Origin: Psilocybe azurescens
Lineage: Eukaryota > Basidiomycota > Agaricomycetes > Agaricales > Agrocybaceae
Assembly: GCA_023853785.1 (NCBI GenBank)
Contig: JAJIRX010000233.1
Span: 1-64,000, forward strand
Direction: 5' to 3'
DNA: 64,000 bases
Part shown: in pieces, positions 59,369-64,000 of the stretch
Position numbering within the stretch: position 1 is the first letter of the stretch
How the letters are laid out: each line of letters begins with the position of its first letter
Made by a program: the position numbers and the translations under genes
Notes under the pieces: generated by a model
Seen by the model: the letters and a program-made list of their open reading frames with translations, nothing else
What the model was told of the DNA's origin: nothing
The model's database searches: none

Positions 59369-60500
59369 CGACAGAAAGGGATTTACCACTAGCCACTGAG
59401 TCTTTATGTTAGACCCCCAGCTTCAGTTAATTGAATACAACTGTAGCATTAGGATTGTTTGGCACGATGCACGATACGTTCAATAGGTCACAGAGAGGCA
59501 TTATAAATTTCTTCAAGTTCGGACCGTTAAGCGTCCAGTTATTGACTCTCACCTTCTGTATTACATTTAAATGCGAGCACGAGTTCCTCTGAATGCACGC
59601 ATTGTGTACTAACACATTAATTCTGAGACCCGCACCTAGACGAAACAGGTCAATAATAACCCCACAGGCCTCGGGTTCCATCCAGTGCGTCCACTCTTAC
59701 ACACTCCATCCGCCTCCCCGGCCCCCATAGAATCAAATCATATGAGACCCACAGCATCCCTAATGCACACGCACACGCACACAAACACTTATCCATAGAC
59801 ACCCTTCCCATGTACAACTCTGTCTTCCAGAGTTTCCTGAGATGGCACACGGTAAAAGCACACATCGAGTAACAAAGGCACGTATCTATGGAGCTGGTCA
59901 CTAAGTCACCGCTTGTCGGTGACAACTGCCGAATTGGCCGAAGACGAGAATTTTTTTAGCCTGCGAATGAAGTTATTTCGATGTAGATAGATGTAATTAA
60001 GTACTCGAACCATTATTTTAAATACAGACAAGAATTTGGGACCAATATTTGAAATTTTGTGAAGTTGGCATAGCCCAAAGTTGCTCGAGCCTTTGATTAA
60101 TTCATTACTCAATAGTTTCATTATCCTACATGATATAGGAACCTCAATTTTGGAACTTCTATAGCACTCGTACTTTTGAAATCATTGAAAATTCCACTTG
60201 ATATATGATTCAGCTTATCAAATAGAGTCGATTGACAAGAGGAATAAGAAATTCCGGACTTCCTTGCCGACGTGGTCCGCTTGTCGTCCGGAGGCGATGA
60301 CTTAGTGAACAGCTCCATAAAACCATCTTCCTTTCGCATTCTACATTCAGAATAACGTGTCCACACGGTGGAAGAGCTGTGAGAATACCGGTGGTGTCCA
60401 AGTGGATTGGGAGGAGCTAAGGTGAATGGTAGTTAGTACTGTGTTTGATGATTGAGCTTATATGAAATGGCAGGGTCATGCCTACAGAACACGTACGCTC
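59369..60500. other. No gene seen
   Basis: Short frames, no recognisable features. Confidence 0.4.
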
Positions 60501-60517
60501 TCCGTCAAACTCCACCC

Positions 60518-60869
60518 ATGACACGACAAGCCGACCGTTCCAATTTCATTGAGAGCTATCCTGGTGACCATGTACAACCAAACGAATATTTCGTCACTCT
60601 CCTTTACATGGGCTGGAACAAATGCAAAGATGGCGGGAATTGAAGTTGACATTGTGAGCGGTAAAACATACAGAGCCATCCGATACAAATATAGAGGGGA
60701 ACTCATTGCATATCGTGGGGTGGACAATTCCCAGAGGGACATTTCCAAAGATGTAAGGGGGACCGTACGTCTTTATGGAATAAGTAAGGAGGATGCAGAG
60801 CAGAGAAATGCGGCATTTGAAGTCAGCATAATGTCTAAGAATTTGGTTTATCAAGAAACACCTACATGA
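60518..60869 (+). CDS. Hypothetical protein, one frame break
   Basis: A likely start at 60518 (MTRQADRSNFIESYPGD) runs about 40 codons. The frame then shifts near 60635-60645, and coding continues with EVDIVSGKTYRAIRYKYRGE, NSQRDISKDVRGTVRLYGIS and AEQRNAAFEVSIMSKNL to the stop at 60867-60869. A single base change would join the parts. No known family recognised. Confidence 0.4.
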
Positions 60870-61500
60870 TTAGAATTATGGTTTCCAGTGAGAAATATGT
60901 CTCCGATTGAGTTGAGGATGAGAGTGATACGCCGACGCGGATGCTACTAATGTCGCGAAAAAATCAATAGCACAAATAGCAGAACAAACGAATTAGCAGA
61001 AGGGCTTACTACACCGCAATCAGGGTAACAGCCGACAATACACACGACCCCTGCACTCAGTAATACCCTCACGGGCAGTGCTCAGCTCTTTGAGCGAGCT
61101 ATTAACCATCTCCGTATCGCTTCCTGATCAATGAACTTCTATGTGTTGCTATTCTTCATGACGAGGGCATAACGAGCATGTAAGTTTTCCTCCGAGTCCT
61201 GATCAGCATGAGTAGGGACTTAAGTAGATGTTTATTTGCATCAATAAAAAGGGAGAGCTTTTTAGAATATGAAGAGAACGAACGAATGGAAAATATTCGC
61301 TCGGTTGATGCATCGACGGCACAACGATCTGGACAATTGATCACGTGTAGACCTTCCCTAAACAACATCAACGACACACCGACGCTAATGCACAAAGTTT
61401 AAACTCAAATGAACAACACTACCACGATAAAATCCTCAAAGTCTTCCTCCTATGAGCTGAAAGATACTTTCTGGAAACACGTGGTATTCTGGATAAGAAG
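60870..61500. other. No gene seen
   Basis: Nothing supported. Confidence 0.4.
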
Positions 61501-61599
61501 ACTCAAAAGGTACGCACACAGCCTCTCCGAACTATTTCTGGTTCATTCCAAAGCCTGTGCTTTATATATCACTGACATCGACAACTGTAATTATAGCAA

Positions 61600-63405
61600 A
61601 TCGGCAGACTCAATGTATCGCTCTTCACACCCGCGCTGCTCTTTTCCAAGGTGACTTGTTACTTGGCGCTCGGTACGCTGGCTTTTCGTCTTCATGTGCC
61701 ACGCTGTTCGTGATGAGACTTACGTTACTATGGCTTCATAGAGAAATTGAAGGAACTCCGGGCGATACCTACATGGTTTCATCATCATCACTGGCACCTC
61801 GATAGTCGTCGGCTGGGTTCTGAGCAGGACGTTCTGGTTGAGGAAGTTTCAGCGGTACGTGCATTCCATCCTTCCCTTCTCCCCGTATTCGTCATCCTTT
61901 GCCAATTCCCATTCCCATTCCCATTTACTTTCACCCTTGACCCCGCTGTTCCCCCTCCTTTAGGCTTTCTACGCCCTCCCATCTATAAATACCCTACATC
62001 CTCCCATACAATCTTTCTTGCCTTTTCTCTCGTCCCCTCACCCATCCGCACTTAGTTTGTCTCAACTTACACGTCCGTACTCACGCAGGAGCTTCACCAT
62101 GGCCGCCGCGATGTTCATGAGCTCCAACCCCTCTCCATTGCGCCGATGTAAAGCCTCGTCGTTTTGGTGCCCAAACTCGGGTGGGGCTTGAACAAAAACA
62201 AGAATGCGATGCTCAGAAAAACGCTGACGTATTTGACGATGTATAGTACGCTGGGGATGGCGGTATGTGAGTTTGGCCTTTTGCGTTTTACTCTTTTTCT
62301 TGTATCCCTATCTCTTACCCCTCTCGTTTCCCTTTTCCATTTTTTCTTACCTCTTCCCAATCCATTCACGCTCGCATCATCATCCAAATGCGCATACATC
62401 CCGCTAATATCGTTCACAGATCAGGTACAGCCACGGCGTAAGCCTCCTCTCGCTCGCAGACGCAATCCTCGTACCACTGATCCTCTTATCCATAACCACG
62501 CCATCGACCTCCATCCTTGGACTCGACACCGATAGGGGAGGAGAGTGCCCACCGTTCCTCGTAGACTTTGCCAACGTGGGAGACAACAGCGAGCATGATC
62601 TAAGGACGCACACGTTGAGCTCCATGCTATACGCTCGTCGGCGTCGACGAAGAGGGTAGCAGGCCAGTTCATGGAATTGCCTACGCCCTCTGCACCGTCG
62701 TCGCCCCGTCACACCTCCTCGGGAGTCCCTGGTGCTGCCTCATAAACTGGAGCGTCTAGCAACACACATTGGGACAGGAATAGTGACATGGCCATGGACA
62801 CAGCACAGGAAACAACAGGATAATTTCCCTGCTGTCTGGGAGGCCCAACGCCACATCCTACAACCCATTCCTGAATAGTCTGAACGAGAGCTGTGCGCAT
62901 CTTACAGAGTGGGGTGTGGGTGTGAGTGCTTCTGTTGGTGATGGTGCTGTTGCTACAGCGGGTGGAGCAAGGGCGAGTACTATGGAAGGGGATACAAGCG
63001 ATAGTGAGGACAAGCAGGAGGATGAAGTCTGACGTTACCTCAATGGTTTCACCGATCTCGAACACGGCACCCGCGCACCACAACCTCCTTCCTCTCCGCC
63101 CTCCGCTCCATCCAAAAATACATCCTGCACTCCCTCCACACGGCACGTCCCTCCTCTCAAATCTCCGTTCACGCATGCTCCAGTCCCGCTCTACACCGCT
63201 TATCCTGGAGCTGATGCCGTCTTTATCATATGCGCTGGAGCGTAAAATGATTATGCAGCGCTGAGGCCTGTGAATGGGGCGGTGGACATGTGTGCCAATT
63301 TCAAGGAAATGTGTGCTGCTGGTGCCGGTGATGCTTGGTGTGCGTTGGGGGTATCTTTGGGGCGGGAAGGAAACGGGACGGTAGAGGGTGAGGGGAAGAA
63401 ATAGG
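61600..63405 (+). pseudogene. Probable membrane-protein gene, heavily frame-shifted
   Basis: A series of coding-like pieces on one strand: RAALFQGDLLLGARYAGFSS, LHGFIIITGTSIVVGWVLS, KNAMLRKTLTYLTMYSTLG, SHGVSLLSLADAILVPLILL, GLDTDRGGECPPFLVDFANV, RPVHGIAYALCTVVAPSHLL, YLNGFTDLEHGTRAPQPPSS, and RPVNGAVDMCANFKEMCAAG. The last runs to TAG about 63402-63404, with one in-frame TAA before it. Several hydrophobic pieces suggest an integral membrane protein; Ser/Pro-rich parts suggest a flexible tail. It may be more than one gene. I do not recognise a family. Confidence 0.35.
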
Positions 63406-64000
63406 AGTGGAAGAAGACCTGTTCGGCTTCAGGAAAGTGAGTGCGAAGCAGAAGGAGGGTGTTTGCAATGGAAAAGAACGTAGGAAAAATGGTAGGAAGC
63501 GGGATGAGACGACGAAGAGCAATTGGTATACTATGTTTGAGGAGTGTGGAAGTACCCGCAAGCGGGTGCAACTTCTCGTGAGAAGGAGGCGCCATCACGT
63601 GTATCCTGATCCCCATCGTTTTCCCTTACACTACGTTTGAAGTCGCACAACGACGACTGCACAACCTTTTCCCACAAGCTTGCTCTTTACCCAATCTATA
63701 TCCTAGCATCACTTAAAATTCCACCCACCCATCACCGAAACTATTCTATTCTCAACACATAATATATATAACTCAAACACAATCAAGGTAGAGTAGAACC
63801 TTTAGAAGTGTGAAAAGGGGGATCACTCTTCAGCACTTCCATCGGGTTTTCTACGCCCTGGAGACGAGGCGGCACCTCCGCCGCCGACCTCTCCACACCC
63901 CCAATGTCTACCATACATTCTTTATATTATCTACGAGGCGCGACGCACCTCCCTCGAGAAAGTGATTTCCTTTTCGGAAGTATGCGTCCTATCTTTCCTA
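63406..64000. other. No gene seen at the right edge
   Basis: A plus-strand Lys/Arg-rich frame (63407-63640) and opposing frames are open, but none is supported. Confidence 0.35.

Noticed and set aside
62709..63176. 155-codon minus-strand frame
   Set aside because: It is antisense to better-supported plus-strand coding pieces.
1..64000. CRISPR arrays, bacterial operons, rRNA genes
   Set aside because: No regularly spaced repeats with unique spacers, no Shine-Dalgarno-led operons and no rRNA signatures; introns show the DNA is eukaryotic.

Overview
The window looks like a transposon-packed stretch of a filamentous basidiomycete genome, most likely an Agaricomycete. The evidence is short GT-AG introns (about 39-60 bp), KDZ-type DNA transposon genes (a CxC5/CxC6-type gene and a Plavaka-type transposase), Ty3/gypsy chromovirus-like retroelements, and host genes of types common in mushrooms (fatty-acyl-reductase-like, multi-pass membrane protein). 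The species cannot be named from sequence alone.

Layout. 1-4798: right part of a KDZ-type element with a decayed CxC5/CxC6 gene, a subterminal-repeat field and a terminal inverted repeat. It sits in the integrase region of a minus-strand Ty3/gypsy element (4799-12838). That element carries a 3.1 kb DNA-transposon insertion (7163-10244) in its reverse transcriptase, with a 10-bp target duplication and a GC-rich minisatellite core. 12855-13820: about six 165-175 bp tandem repeats. 15170-16430 and 25680-26935: two diverged copies of a non-coding repeat bracketing host-like genes (reductase-like 17.4-19.0 kb, a five-exon hypothetical gene 21.2-22.1 kb, a TATA-driven hypothetical gene 24.45-25.18 kb). 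26984-27376: solo LTR of the same family as the first Ty3 element. 27.4-31.3 kb: transposon gene relic plus two more relatives of the 7.2-10.2 kb insertion. 31.3-32.8 kb: LTR and chromodomain end of a second chromovirus. 33.9-35.5 kb: non-coding module rich in GCGATCGC. 35.8-43.1 kb: Plavaka-type element with a divergent DUF6532-like gene and a convergent coiled-coil gene. 46379-50529: a gag-only LTR element with a 5-bp target duplication and essentially identical LTRs. 50.6-63.6 kb: frameshifted host-like genes, the clearest being a multi-pass membrane protein at 57.7-58.9 kb.

How it works together. Most of the DNA is mobile and nested. One family of DNA elements recurs: its termini share a GTACTTTAC...CCCC core, its subterminal fields are dense in TGGA/TCCA words, it carries a near-palindrome around GTGAAATTCAC, and two copies have a Pol III-like A-box/B-box module. 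No copy contains a transposase, so these look non-autonomous; the KDZ-type element at 1-4.8 kb has a similar terminus and is a candidate source of activity.

Caution. Many reading frames, in transposons and in apparently expressed host genes alike, break by one base at or next to short homopolymers. Some 'pseudogenes' may therefore be assembly errors. All names are by eye from sequence motifs; no database search was possible.
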